From Epiperipatus broadwayi (lineage: Eukaryota > Onychophora > Udeonychophora > Euonychophora > Peripatidae), in contig JAQFVV010006340.1 in NCBI GenBank assembly GCA_028023455.1, positions 2,809,438 through 2,873,437 of the forward strand: 64,000 nucleotides of DNA, read 5' to 3'. Positions 37,492-48,075 of the stretch are shown here, one piece after another. A model generated the notes under the pieces. That model made no database searches. It had not been told where the DNA came from and saw only the letters and a program-made list of their open reading frames with translations. Position 1 is the stretch's first letter; every line of letters starts with the position of its first letter. A program made the position numbers and the translations under genes.

Positions 37492-39679
37492 TGTAACGAT
37501 CCGGAGAAGGCGACTTTACGTAATCTGCACTACAGGGCGCCATCTAGGCATTTGAACCTAGAAAAATTTATAAAGTAGGCAGATACGTAAGTCAAAAAAA
37601 AATTTTTTTTTTTATTTTGATTCTGGTCATTAGCCCATGTCACTAGCTCAGTGGAATAGCAGAGATTTACTAAGATAATCTAAGAGTATATATAAAAAAA
37701 ATTATAAAATAAGCCACTGCCAGTAATTAACATTCAAAAATTTATTTACACATATATATATATATAAGATTTAAAATTGTTTTAGTATCAGTTTACATTT
37801 TAGCATTTAACATTATTTTTAACTTTACTTTAATTTACATTTAATTACTATTATATTATAATTTTACATTTTAATTAAGTTTGCACATATAAATTTATGA
37901 AAGCTTGTTTATAATGTTGAATATAGATCGGTTACATAGATTTCACGGTCAAAAACATTTCAAAAGAAACATAAACGATCAAAATACAAAATTATTGATT
38001 ACTGACAATTGCAGAGGGAAATTTATATGTAACCCAATAGTATACACCATAAGATACTTGCATTGTCACCAATAACTTAAAAGACATCCGAATAAATACA
38101 TTTTAGATACTCACCGTAAGGTATCATTATTTATCGAATGTCTATATATTTTGAGCAAATATGAAAACCCAAAACATACTTAACCGATAACCAATACATG
38201 CAAGCGTCTATAAACAACTTAAATTTAATGCATTTTTATTTAGGGTCAAGTATGAATAGACTACATAAATTTGCATTTGAAAATAAAATATTCTAACCCT
38301 ATTTAACCTTAGGCTAAAATTTGCAGTCAAACTGGCATCAATTCATCTGATATATCGATGTATTCAATGTAATACGGAATACGACAGCACCAAAAAGATT
38401 AAGAGAAGGCATTGACCCTCATCAGATAGAAATATGACATCTATCAGACAAGAAGAGCAATAAAAAAACTCCATAGAAAGGAACTGCACTCTGCGTCTTA
38501 TAATTCCTTCCATAGGCAAAACGGGAGAGTGCGGCATATATATAAACGATTCTGCCAGTAGCGAATCTCCGACTACATCTACTAACTACATCAATATATC
38601 CAATACATTGACCCAATTTAACAACGAAACAAATAACCTAAGATTACCCTCCCCTGATATAACTTTACAAATCTATACAGCCATTCACGCCCGACTTAAG
38701 TTTAACATTGATATATTTTAATTTATCGGAAAACAGAAATCATAAATAAACTTAACAAAGTTAAATAAATGGAAATGATTTTAAATAAATAAATAACAAA
38801 TACATCAAATAACATTATTAATGAAGAATTTAGTTTGGTTAGATAGGATTCTATTGCATTATTTACTAAAAAGTTTTAAAATTTAGAGTTCTTATTGTTT
38901 CAAGTGAATATAAAGTTCTTACGATTTTTAAAATGTCCAACTGTATCCGTTGCTTGCCATGAACGTGAATTCCCATGCCTTCCTAAAATTGGTATTCTGT
39001 TGGCCGATTTATTTATCCATCCGGAGGTTTTTTGCTTTAACTGGTCCTCAATGTAGAAAAATGATAGTTCATTTCTTTTTCTTTCTTAGCAAAGCTGAAG
39101 GGATTGAATCGTGTGTCTTTTTTCAATCCCTTCTCCTTCACTTCCGCACTAACACATATCTCTCACATCGTAATAAATCAATAACTAACTAATAATTTCC
39201 AAACTTGTCCTTTTTATATTAATGTGAAGGATTGAATTTACATTACGTCACCGATGCGATGGTCCTTTCACTGCGGTCCGATTCCATAGGGATTTCTTCT
39301 TATTTGCTAACAGTTTCTATTGTTTTCCTATCTGACCGATGTTTTTACATTTAAATGCCCAAGGCTGGTTTACATTTAACTAATTAACAATCATTTCCAT
39401 TTCTGATTAATTAACCTGTTTTCCAAATCAAAAATATATTTAAAGATATAATTTTATCTCCAAATCTTTTTAAAATTTAGTTTTAAAATACTTTTTCTTT
39501 AATAAAGTTTTATTTTAATAATTTTTCATTATCTGTGCGATTTAACATATACGAGTTTAAGATGATATTTAATTTCAATTTTTAATTCTTAAAGAAAATT
39601 TTTAAATGCGAACTTTTTAATTTACTTTCATGTTTAATAAATAAAAAAAACAATGTAACGAATGTCTGTGCTCGTTACA
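37492..39679 (-). repeat. Family A copy 1, 5' LTR (right)
   Basis: About 2188 bp, collinear with 34558-36754. It ends with the same 8-bp-stem hairpin at 39654-39679 and is followed at once by a (TA)n tract. Confidence 0.85.
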
Positions 39680-39698
39680 ATATATATATATATATATA

Positions 39699-41502
39699 GT
39701 AATTATGAATAAAGATGATTATGTTAAAAAAGCTCTGGAGCTTTTAGATGATAAAACTTTTTTATGAGCCTATTTCACTAACCACTATTAATTCATTATT
39801 CAAGGGTATACTTTTTAGTTTAAAAGATATGAGAGCTAGGGGTCTTATAAATAATAATGTATATAACTTTTTAGCACCAACCAAAATTCATCCTAGTAGT
39901 TTTTATATTTTGCCAAAGATTCATAAACCTGGTTGTCCAGGCAGACCTATTGTAGCTAGTATTGGTAGTCCTACAGAAAATATTTCAGCATATGTTGATA
40001 ATATTATTAAATTTATTCCACCATCATTTAATTCTTATGTTAAAGATACTACTCATTTTCTTTGTGTGTTAGAAAATATTAAATCTGAATTACCAGTTGA
40101 TTGTTTTTTGGTTACTTTGGATATTGTATCATTATACACAAATATACCTCATGATGATGGAGTTGAAGCTATTAAATGTGCTTTACAAGAGAGAGAGAGT
40201 ATGATCATGGTCTTATTACTACTATGGTTGAATTAATATATTTGGTTTTAAGAAATAATTTTTTTACTTTTGATTCTAGATACTATTTACAGAAACAAGG
40301 TACTGTAATGGGTACAAAGATGGCACCAAGTTATGCGAATATTTTTATGTCAAAACTAGAGTCCTCTATACTTGATAATGCTAAGCTGAAACCTCACACT
40401 TGGCTTAGATATATAGATGAAGTTTTCATGATATGGCCACATAGTGAAGTTGAACTTCATAATTTTTTAAGTTATTTAAATAATTTTAATAAACATATTA
40501 ATTTCACAATGAATTTTTCAAAATCAATTGCTCATTTTCTTGATGTTGAAGTTATTTACACTAATAGAGTTCTTACTACTACTGTATATAGGAAACCAAC
40601 TGATAATAACCACTATCTACATTTTTATAGTAACCATCCTAAACATTTAAAGGCTAATATTCCTTATAGTCAATTTTTAAGGATGAAGAGAATTTGTAAT
40701 GATGAGAAATTTCTTCAACAAAATAATAGTATTTTATATAATAGATTGCTCAATATGAGGTATGCTAAGACATTGTTGGATAATGCAGTAAGGAGATCTT
40801 CTTTAATTGATAGAAACTTCTTTTATCTGAAAAGAGTAAAAAACAATTAGATGTTCCACCATTGGTTCTTACTTTTAATAGAGATTTACCTAATATTAAC
40901 CAGATATTAGCAAAACATTTTAACATATTACAGTCTACAGATTATTTAAAATCTATTATTTCTGATCCATCTAAGGCTGTATATCGAAAACATAGATCAC
41001 TTAGAGATATACTTGTCAAAACAAATTTTATTAGTAGTTCTGTACAGGAAAAAGGATGTTCCATGTAAAGATAAAAGATGTTTTACATGTAAACATATTG
41101 TTGTGACAAAAGTGGTCTTTAGTACTAAGAATTGTAATTTCAAATGGTATATTCCTAATTATGTTACATGTAAAAGTGTTAATTTGATATATTTGATAGA
41201 GTGTAGTAGATGTTTAAATCAGTATATAGGTGAGTCAGCAAATAGTTTACATGTCAGAATGACTAATCATAGATTTGACATTTTGCATAAGAATAAAGAT
41301 AGACCGGTTTCAAAACATTTTAACTTACCGAATCATTCAATTGATGATTTAAAAGTAGTGATTCTTCAGGAAGGTTTTTCTTCTACAAGGGAGAGGAAAC
41401 AAAAGGAGAGTTTTTTTTATTTTTAAATTCAAGACCTTAGAACCACATGGATTGAATTTGAACACTGGAACTATTACATCTCTGGGTTACCTGGTCTCCT
41501 AA
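39699..41502 (+). pseudogene. Penelope-like element reverse transcriptase plus GIY-YIG endonuclease (frameshifted)
   Basis: The coding sequence is spread over several frames. In order it shows an N-terminal NKDDYVKKALELL segment (39705 on), LPKIHKPGCPGRPIVAS, the motif A region TLDIVSLYTNIP, the motif B region GTVMGTKMAPSYANIFM, a catalytic box YIDE at 40410-40421 where YIDD is expected, the thumb segment with YRKPTDNNHYLHF, a Cys-rich CKDKRCFTCKH, and the nuclease with LIYLIECSRC and YIGESAN. Frames break at a T run (39758-39763), a GA tract (about 40187-40199), an A run (40838-40843), another A run (about 41049-41053) and a T run (41411-41418). The 5' end is lost at the (TA)n tract. It belongs to a different lineage from the palindrome copies. 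Confidence 0.9.
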
Positions 41503-42002
41503 ATGATTTCTATATGTGTTTTTTTTTATGTGAAAATTTTCTTATATGAGGTTTTTTATGTAAAGATTGGTTATATGGATGTTTAATATCTGTGTTTAAT
41601 TGGTTTATATATAAATAATTAGTTATAAATTATTGTACTTTGCACTAACTATAATTTTTGATTAAAATGTATAAGTATTTTAGTTTTTAATGAATATTAA
41701 TGTGAGCACAGCTATTTTTTGCTTGTGAGCATAGTTTAATTTTTCTATGTATGCACATATGTATATTTTAATTTTTAATTTTGGATTTTTTATTTTTATA
41801 TTTTTTTTAATTTAAATAGAATTTAAGCTTGATTAGGAGGGAATGTAGTTTTTTTTTTTTTTTGTTTGAATTTTGTCATTGATTGGGTAGATATTCTGTG
41901 TTAGATTTTGTGACCAATCAGGGGGGTTTTGTTAAATTTTTAATCTTTTACCAAATCTGTAATTTTTGATTATCGCCATTTTACTGTGTATTTTTTTTCT
42001 TT

Positions 42003-42030
42003 CTGATGAAAACCAGTCCTCTGGTTGAAA
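42003..42030 (+). ncRNA. Hammerhead-like core downstream of Penelope-like ORF
   Basis: CTGATGA, one extra A, then AACCAG and CTGGTT pairing as a 6-bp stem II around TCCT, then GAAA. It lies about 500 nt after the ORF end, where Penelope-like terminal repeats carry hammerheads. Stems I and III could not be traced in the AT-rich flanks, so the call rests on core and stem II only. Confidence 0.45.
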
Positions 42031-42085
42031 TATAATATTATTTATTGGATTTATAAATCTTTTTTTGTTTTTATATAATATATGC

Positions 42086-42120
42086 ATAGTATATATATAT
42101 ATATATATATAAAGCTATAA

Positions 42121-42152
<32 letters not shown>
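42086..42152. repeat. Two (TA)n tracts
   Basis: TA tracts at about 42088-42111 and 42124-42153, separated by 'aagctataaatt'. They mark the right edge of the Penelope-like element. Confidence 0.9.
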
Positions 42153-42157
<5 letters not shown>

Positions 42158-42473
42158 GCACCCTAAAGTGTTGAATAAAGAATGGAATGAATTCATTTAT
42201 TCTTAGAGCTCTGATATATATAAGAAAACCTCTTTTTTTAAAACCATATCATGTTTAAAATAAATTAATTAATAAGATTTAATATGAAAACATTAAGTTA
42301 AACACAGTTCAATGTATATGTAAATAATGTAATAAAATCATCCACCTTCAGGCAGTGAATTTAAACAATCTAAATGTTGGAAAAAGAATTGAGATTTGCT
42401 TTCTTTGTTATATTATAAAGGTATTTTTTCAAGTGCTCTAATCTACTGTTACGTTGTAACTTTATTAACAATG

Positions 42474-42589
42474 GTCTTGCATTGGTGGTCGAGAGGTCAG
42501 CGCGACTGCCTTGCACTTGCAGGCAGTTGCCCGGTTGTGGGTTCGCGTCCCGGCCGATGCTATGACACTTTTAAAAATAAAAAATAAAA
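42474..42589 (+). mobile_element. tRNA-derived SINE with perfect 16-bp target-site duplication
   Basis: The 116-bp body has an A-box-like TGGTCGAGAGG and a B box GGTTCGCGTCC (42540-42550), the split promoter of RNA polymerase III. The tail is an A-rich run of AAAAATA units. The flanks are identical 16-mers, AACTTTATTAACAATG, at 42458-42473 and 42590-42605. A perfect duplication means a young, LINE-mobilised insertion. The ORF that spans it (42396-42587) is not a gene. GC content is far above the surroundings. Confidence 0.88.
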
Positions 42590-42717
42590 AACTTTATTAA
42601 CAATGTTATGATGGTTTCATTATGAATGTGTAATCCTCAAAAATTGCTTTATATGGTGTGGCACAGCAATATTTCAATGATCATGTGAAAACTACCGTTT
42701 TCACAAGAATTCATCTG

Positions 42718-43580
42718 TGACAAGTTATTTTTTATATATACACACATACAAAAGCAACCCAGTTTCTCATTATTAATTACAGTCAAAAAAAAGCAAATTA
42801 ATCAGATATTTTTTTTTTTACATTTAGTATTTAAATAACGTTACTTCTTATATATACACACAAACAAAAACAACTCAGTTTCTGATTAATTCCTGTCAAT
42901 GTCAAAAAAAGCAAATTAGTCGGATATCATTTTTAAATTTAGTATTTAAATAATAGTAAAAATCAGTCATATATCACATGACCTATATAGCTTGTATTAC
43001 CAATATGTAATATATAAAGAGCCTGCTACTAGCTCTAAACAAGCTTAATTATTTTATTTTTTAAATAATATTACTTTTTATATATACACACTAACAAAAC
43101 CACTCAGTTTCTGATTAATTACTGTCAAAAAAAAGCAAATTAATCAGGAATCATTTTTAAATTTAATATTTAAATGACATTTACACAAACAAAAACAACT
43201 CAGTTTCTGATTAACTACTGTCAAAAAAAGCAAAATATTTGGGTATCATTTTTAAATTTAGTATTTAAATAACGTTACTTTTTATATATACACACTAACA
43301 AAAATAACCTACTTTCTGATTAATTACTGTCAAAAAAAAAGCAAATTATCTGGATATCATTTTTAAATTTACTGTGAATTTATAAATTTTGTATAAATTG
43401 AAAAATGTATAATTGCATAATATTTTCTATTAAAAAAATACCGTAACTTTTTATAGATACACACAAACAAAACAACCCATTTTATGATTAATTACTGTCA
43501 AAATAACGTAAATTATTCGGGTGTCATTTTTAAATTTAGTGTGAATTTTTAAATTTTGTTTAAATAGTAATATTATTTTC
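42718..43580. repeat. Tandem array, period about 110-120 bp, about six units
   Basis: Units carry 'ttttatatatacacac', then 'caacycagtttctgatta', 'tactgtcaaaaaaa', 'gcaaatta', 'gatatcattttt' and 'aaatttagtatttaaataa'. Starts fall near 42728, 42848, 43073, 43185 (partial), 43278 and 43450. One interruption near 42960-43060 holds unrelated sequence. Confidence 0.75.
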
Positions 43581-45352
43581 TATTAGTTACTATAATTTTC
43601 TATTACAAAAACGAAAGCCGATAGTTATATAGAATCGCAGATCCGGACTCGTAATATAGATGTGTTTTTGATTAACATCAATGTCATCAAATGGCTGACA
43701 CGATAGAATAGAAAAGTACCATTATATTTAATAAAAAGTGATAAATTCCATAAGAGTTCCTTTTAATATTAAATGGTTTAATTATAATTATTTGGGAAAC
43801 TTTTAAATAAAGTAATAAAAAGGTATTGCTTTAAATTAAATAAATAAAGGTTTGTTTAATAATTTAAACAAAGTTAATAGTTTAATTATTGTTTAGATAG
43901 TAATTAAAGATCACATGTATTTTATGTGATCTGGTTAATCAAAAGTTGCACTAATTTCTGAAAAAAACTCCACACCAATCCCAATTGGTGATTTATTAAA
44001 TAAAGTCATATGACATCTCCCAAGTGTTTCCTCCATGTACACACATTTAAAAATGAAAACTAGAAAAAATAAATTACTTATTATTTTTCTTTTTCAACTT
44101 ACTTCATTATTAATTTTTCAACTTATTTGTTTAACTTATCTTTAACTTTTTTATTATTTTATTAAGTTAAATAATGTTTTTCTAGAAGCTTTTAAAATCA
44201 TTTAAGTAAGTCTATTTCAGCATGTCCATGGTTTCCTGCCCATAAACAATATTTTTCATTGAGAAATAAAAAAAGTTGTATTGTTATAAAGGAATTTCCG
44301 GAATAAAATATATATGAAAAACTACTGTTAACACAAACGAAAATGGTACCCATCCTGTTATTTTTATACCTTTGAAAATACATTGTATAATTCATATCTC
44401 ATCCAATACAAACAAGATATTGTCTCACAATTCTAATAATTTATTTAATTATCTATTGAACATGTGCTTTATTATTCTACAGAAAAGAATAAATTTAAAT
44501 TTACTTCATGTGGTAATCTAGCCTATCTATAATCTCAATTTTTATTATTGAAATGTTTATTACCTTCTTATTGAAAATTCTATCTGTTTTTTTTTCTGCA
44601 TGTTACTCATTATTTTAAAAATTAAAAACATAGACAATATCAAGAAATTCTTGCCTTAATATATTTTTCTATTTTTTGTTTTTTTCTAGATTAATAAATA
44701 TCATGTAATATTTTATTGTAAGAAACAATGGAAGACCTCATTAATTAAGACGGTTATTTTTCTTTTAAATAATGAACTTTTAACTCTCAACTTTATTTAA
44801 ACAGCATAAAATAAGTGTAGTGTGTATTTATTGTTTTGTGAAATTGAAATGTTTTTATTATAGTATTTATCATAATTTTTAATTAAGAGTTTCTAAATAT
44901 TATTATGTACATTATATGAGGTACATTTAGAATAATATATGTGTTACAATAGGAGTTGAGAAGAATGAATTTCCAGGTAAAAAGGTTTTTCAATTATAGA
45001 TTATTAAGAATTCTCAAAATTTATTTTAAAATATAATTGAAATGAACCAATGTGCACAAAATACAACAGTTTTTATAGGTTTAGTATGCGAATGAACTTG
45101 TTTTTTAAGTTAGTATGTGAATTCAGATAGCTTTTAAAATTCTTAGTGTGTGATATTGTTTCACAATTATTTTGTTTTGGTTGGCATACATCTTTAGACC
45201 AAATACATGTGTTTTGTAAATATGAGTATTAGTGAGGGATATCATTAATGCCTTGCTAATTTATTAATTTATATTAATTTATTAATTTATTAATTTATAT
45301 TCAGCATTTAGGCAGATTTTTTCTGTTACTATTGTTTTCATTAAGCATTTTC

Positions 45353-45413
<61 letters not shown>

Positions 45414-46805
45414 GCTTTTTTGCTTTAGGACTTTCCAGTAGTAAAGCTGGCTATCCATTTATTTAATTACCATCTACTTTGCCATTAACTGTATTTCTTA
45501 GTGTATTTAGTATGTGAGAACATTTAAGAGCATATCTTTGCAACTGTTTTGCTTAGCTCTATTACATGTTATTTTTAGAGATATCAGTTTATTGTTGGTA
45601 GTGAGCTCTTATAATATTCCACCCTCTTATATATATTCATAAATTTAAGCCTATATAATTATTTTTGTGGAATATCCTAAGACTTATTTTTATGCAGTTT
45701 GTTTTTTAAAATGTCACTAGTATGGTAATTTAAGTATCATCTTTGATGCTCTGTTTATAAACATATATTTGACATTCTGTGTAGATAAAAGCTAGTTGGT
45801 TAGTGTTTTAAACAAAGTGTGAGAACTCTTTTAATATAATGTAAATTTTATTATAGTGATTTTACAAGGATTTATTTAAGTAATATATTTTATTGTAAGT
45901 TACATAAATGCTTAAGTCAGCAGTAATTTGTAATATTAGGTTTACTTCTTATTGTATACATTTATTTTATTCAAGTCTTTTTATATTATAAAAATACATA
46001 TTTTTTATTCATTAAAATCTTTACTTTTCTTGTCAACATCACATCCATTTATCCAGAATATCTAATTCAATAAAGTTATATTGAACATTATTGTATACGG
46101 AAGTGTATTTATTTAATCTGTCATTCATTTAATACCTAGATTACTTCACATAAGGTTAAGTTGTTTTGTCTTTATTATAAGTGTGCTCAATGATGTAGTG
46201 GGTGTCCTAAAATTACTATTTCTTCCTACTCCATTATTTTCTTTTTATATGCTTGGTGCATACTTATACATTGACTTATTATAATAAAATTTGTCTATAG
46301 GCTGTATGGAGATGAATATTTATATGATAAGAAATTTAAATATTTGAAGAGTATTTTATTGCTAGCCAAAGATTATTTGAAGTATTCAGATAACGGAATA
46401 CTTTTTATTTTAGTTTTCTCAATCATTTTAAAAATAAGATATAAGATTAAAAAGTTGTAAGAATAAGATAAAATATCTAATGTGTAAGAACATGAGTTAT
46501 TATTTCATTTAATAGTATTTAAGTGTTAAAATAAAGCCATTATTTCTTGTACAAATTCTGAACAAAACCCTGGATGTAAATAAAATAATAAACTAATATT
46601 TAAAAGATAAGAATCTGAGATTTCAATAAGAACCTGAAATAAGATTTTAATAAGAACTTGATATTTTATTATTTGCGTTTGTGTTATGGTATTATAAGTT
46701 TGTCTATTAGAATACTCAAACTTGGTAGTATAAATTCCATAGTCATTATGGTGCCAGCCAATGTAAGCTAATCTTCTTGTAAGATCATTATATATATATA
46801 TATAT
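43581..46805. other. AT-rich non-coding stretch with a GA tract
   Basis: A (GA)n microsatellite lies at 45355-45408. Nothing else is recognisable; the 65- and 94-codon minus-strand ORFs (44198, 46526) lack motifs. Confidence 0.5.
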
Positions 46806-47009
46806 AACAATTATCTTTTAGATAAATGCTTTGCTTGAGTTGGTTTTTTAGATCTAATGTCCCAACTCCTCACTGAAGAGACCCATAGGTCGAAACCGGT
46901 CTGGGGATGGGGACAATCCAAGATAAAAATGATTTGAATGCCTTCTCTTGTAGTAGCATTTATCATTAAAAAAAAAGCTTGTTTAGAGTTATCAGTACGC
47001 TCTTAATTT

Positions 47010-47012
<3 letters not shown>
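46806..47012 (+). mobile_element. Small hammerhead-carrying module between TA tracts
   Basis: About 207 bp lie between a short (TA)n at 46790-46805 and a long (TA)n from 47013. The module holds one full hammerhead ribozyme. Inverted 10-mers GATAAATGCT (46821-46830) and AGCATTTATC (46955-46964) enclose it, so the transcript could fold into a rod. No ORF. It may be a retrozyme-like monomer or a remnant of a Penelope-like terminus. Confidence 0.6.
46858..46915 (+). ncRNA. Type I hammerhead ribozyme, complete
   Basis: All conserved positions are present. Stem I is TCCTCA (46867-46872) with TGGGGA (46902-46907), one G-U pair, extended past an internal loop by TGTCCC (46858-46863) with GGGACA (46910-46915). 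The core is CTGAAGA (46873-46879), which fits CTGANGA. Stem II is GACC/GGTC around CATA (46880-46891). GAAA lies at 46892-46895. Stem III is a loopless 3-bp ACC/GGU helix and the cleavage base is C46901. Such minimal stem III hammerheads are known from Penelope-like elements and retrozymes and usually cut as dimers. Confidence 0.88.

Positions 47013-47101
<89 letters not shown>
47013..47101. repeat. (TA)n microsatellite
   Basis: About 89 bp of uninterrupted TA dinucleotides. Confidence 0.97.
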
Positions 47102-47102
<1 letters not shown>

Positions 47103-47273
47103 CCATATAACATTATAATACTAATAAAAACACTTTTACAAAAATCCTGTCATGATCATTGTTTTATCTACAAATAGATCTTCTTAAGTGATACTTTACT
47201 AGATACAAAAACATCATTATCATCATCAACCATTATCCATCCATTGCAGGATGAAGGTCTCTCCAAGTTCAAT

Positions 47274-47483
47274 CTATCTTCTCTGATTTTTAGCTTCTCT
47301 TCTCATCATCATCCCTGCACACTTTCTTATTCCATCCATCCATCTCACATGTGGTCTGGATCTTTTACAATCTCTTGGAATCAAGTATAAGATTTCAATT
47401 GACCATCTATTATCATCTCTTCTAGCAATATGTCCAACCCAAGTCCACTTCAGTCTTAATTTTTTCAATGAGGTTAGTAACAC
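47274..47483 (-). pseudogene. LINE reverse transcriptase C-terminus, fragment 2
   Basis: The 69-codon ORF contains KLRLKWTWVGHIARRDDNRW followed by RPHVRWMDGIRKCAG, the very common tail of RTE-like 'endonuclease-reverse transcriptase' proteins. It continues fragment 47538-47855 after an intervening frame break of about 55 bases. Confidence 0.85.
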
Positions 47484-47537
47484 CTGTTTGTTCTCTTACT
47501 TATATATTGTGTTTTCAAAATATCGTCCCTGTTACTC

Positions 47538-47855
47538 CTAACATAATCTCCCCATACTTCTTTGAGTAGTCTGAAGTATCTTTATTGCTCTTCTATTAAG
47601 TGTCCAATTCTCAGATTCATAAGTAAGAACTGGTAAAACACATTTACTAAAAATCTTCTTTTTCAAACACATAAGCTTATTTTCTTTTAGTATCAAGTTA
47701 TTTCCACCAAAAGCACTCCAACCAAGTTTAATTCTATGATTAATTTCATTCATTATGTTTCCATCTGTCTTAATAATCTGACCAAGAAATTTGTAGCTGT
47801 TAACTTCTTCTAAATCATCATAATCAATTTTTATTTTCATATTTTGAAAATCCAT
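47538..47855 (-). pseudogene. LINE reverse transcriptase C-terminus, fragment 1
   Basis: The 105-codon ORF has YKFLGQIIKTDGNIMNEI, then KLGWSAFGGN, then KCVLPVLTYESENWTLNRR and ILQTTQRSMGR. This is the thumb and connection segment of RTE-like LINE polymerases. The usual 'YGsEtW' here reads YESENW. The start Met is internal; similarity runs further upstream. Confidence 0.88.
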
Positions 47856-47979
47856 TAAACATTACTTTAGTCTTTTTAACATATATGCAAAATAATATAA
47901 CTTTCTTGCAATTTATTACAAAATCCAATCATCTTTTATATCAAAAGATGTCGTCATCATACAAATAGCTCATAATCAA

Positions 47980-48028
47980 GGATTATATATATATATATAT
48001 ATATATATATCAAGGATTATATATGTTA

Positions 48029-48070
<42 letters not shown>
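47980..48070. repeat. Interrupted (TA)n tracts
   Basis: Two TA tracts (about 47985-48010 and 48036-48070) with a repeated 'caaggattatatat' between them. Confidence 0.9.

Positions 48071-48075
<5 letters not shown>

Larger units (their letters stand above)
34558..39679 (-). mobile_element. Non-autonomous LTR retrotransposon, family A, copy 1
   Basis: Two direct repeats of about 2.19 kb flank a 737-bp interior with no coding potential. The outer ends are TGTAATG...GTTACA, and both sides abut TA tracts, so the target duplication cannot be read. The minus orientation is inferred from a primer-binding-like CCA placed 2 nt from the right LTR and from the terminal hairpin shared with family B, whose ORF and polypurine tract are on the minus strand. 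The two LTRs look nearly identical (a few percent divergence by eye), so the insertion is fairly recent. The enzymes must come from elsewhere. Confidence 0.85.
47210..47980 (-). mobile_element. 5'-truncated RTE-like LINE, 3' end
   Basis: The minus strand encodes the C-terminal region of a non-LTR reverse transcriptase and ends in a short ATG-type tandem tail (plus strand 'catcattatcatcatcaac', 47211-47230), the style of tail seen in RTE-clade LINEs. Upstream of the first ORF, the minus-strand reading from about 47960 to 47870 retains a Tyr-Asp-Asp-Asp-like remnant and a KTKVMF segment, so part of the catalytic domain is present in decayed form. Confidence 0.8.

Noticed and set aside
42474-42550. 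Functional tRNA gene
   Set aside because: A and B boxes are present, but the cloverleaf does not close cleanly, and the A-rich tail plus target duplication mark a SINE.
42396-42587. 63-codon ORF over the SINE
   Set aside because: It spans the SINE insertion and its target duplication, so it is a chance frame.
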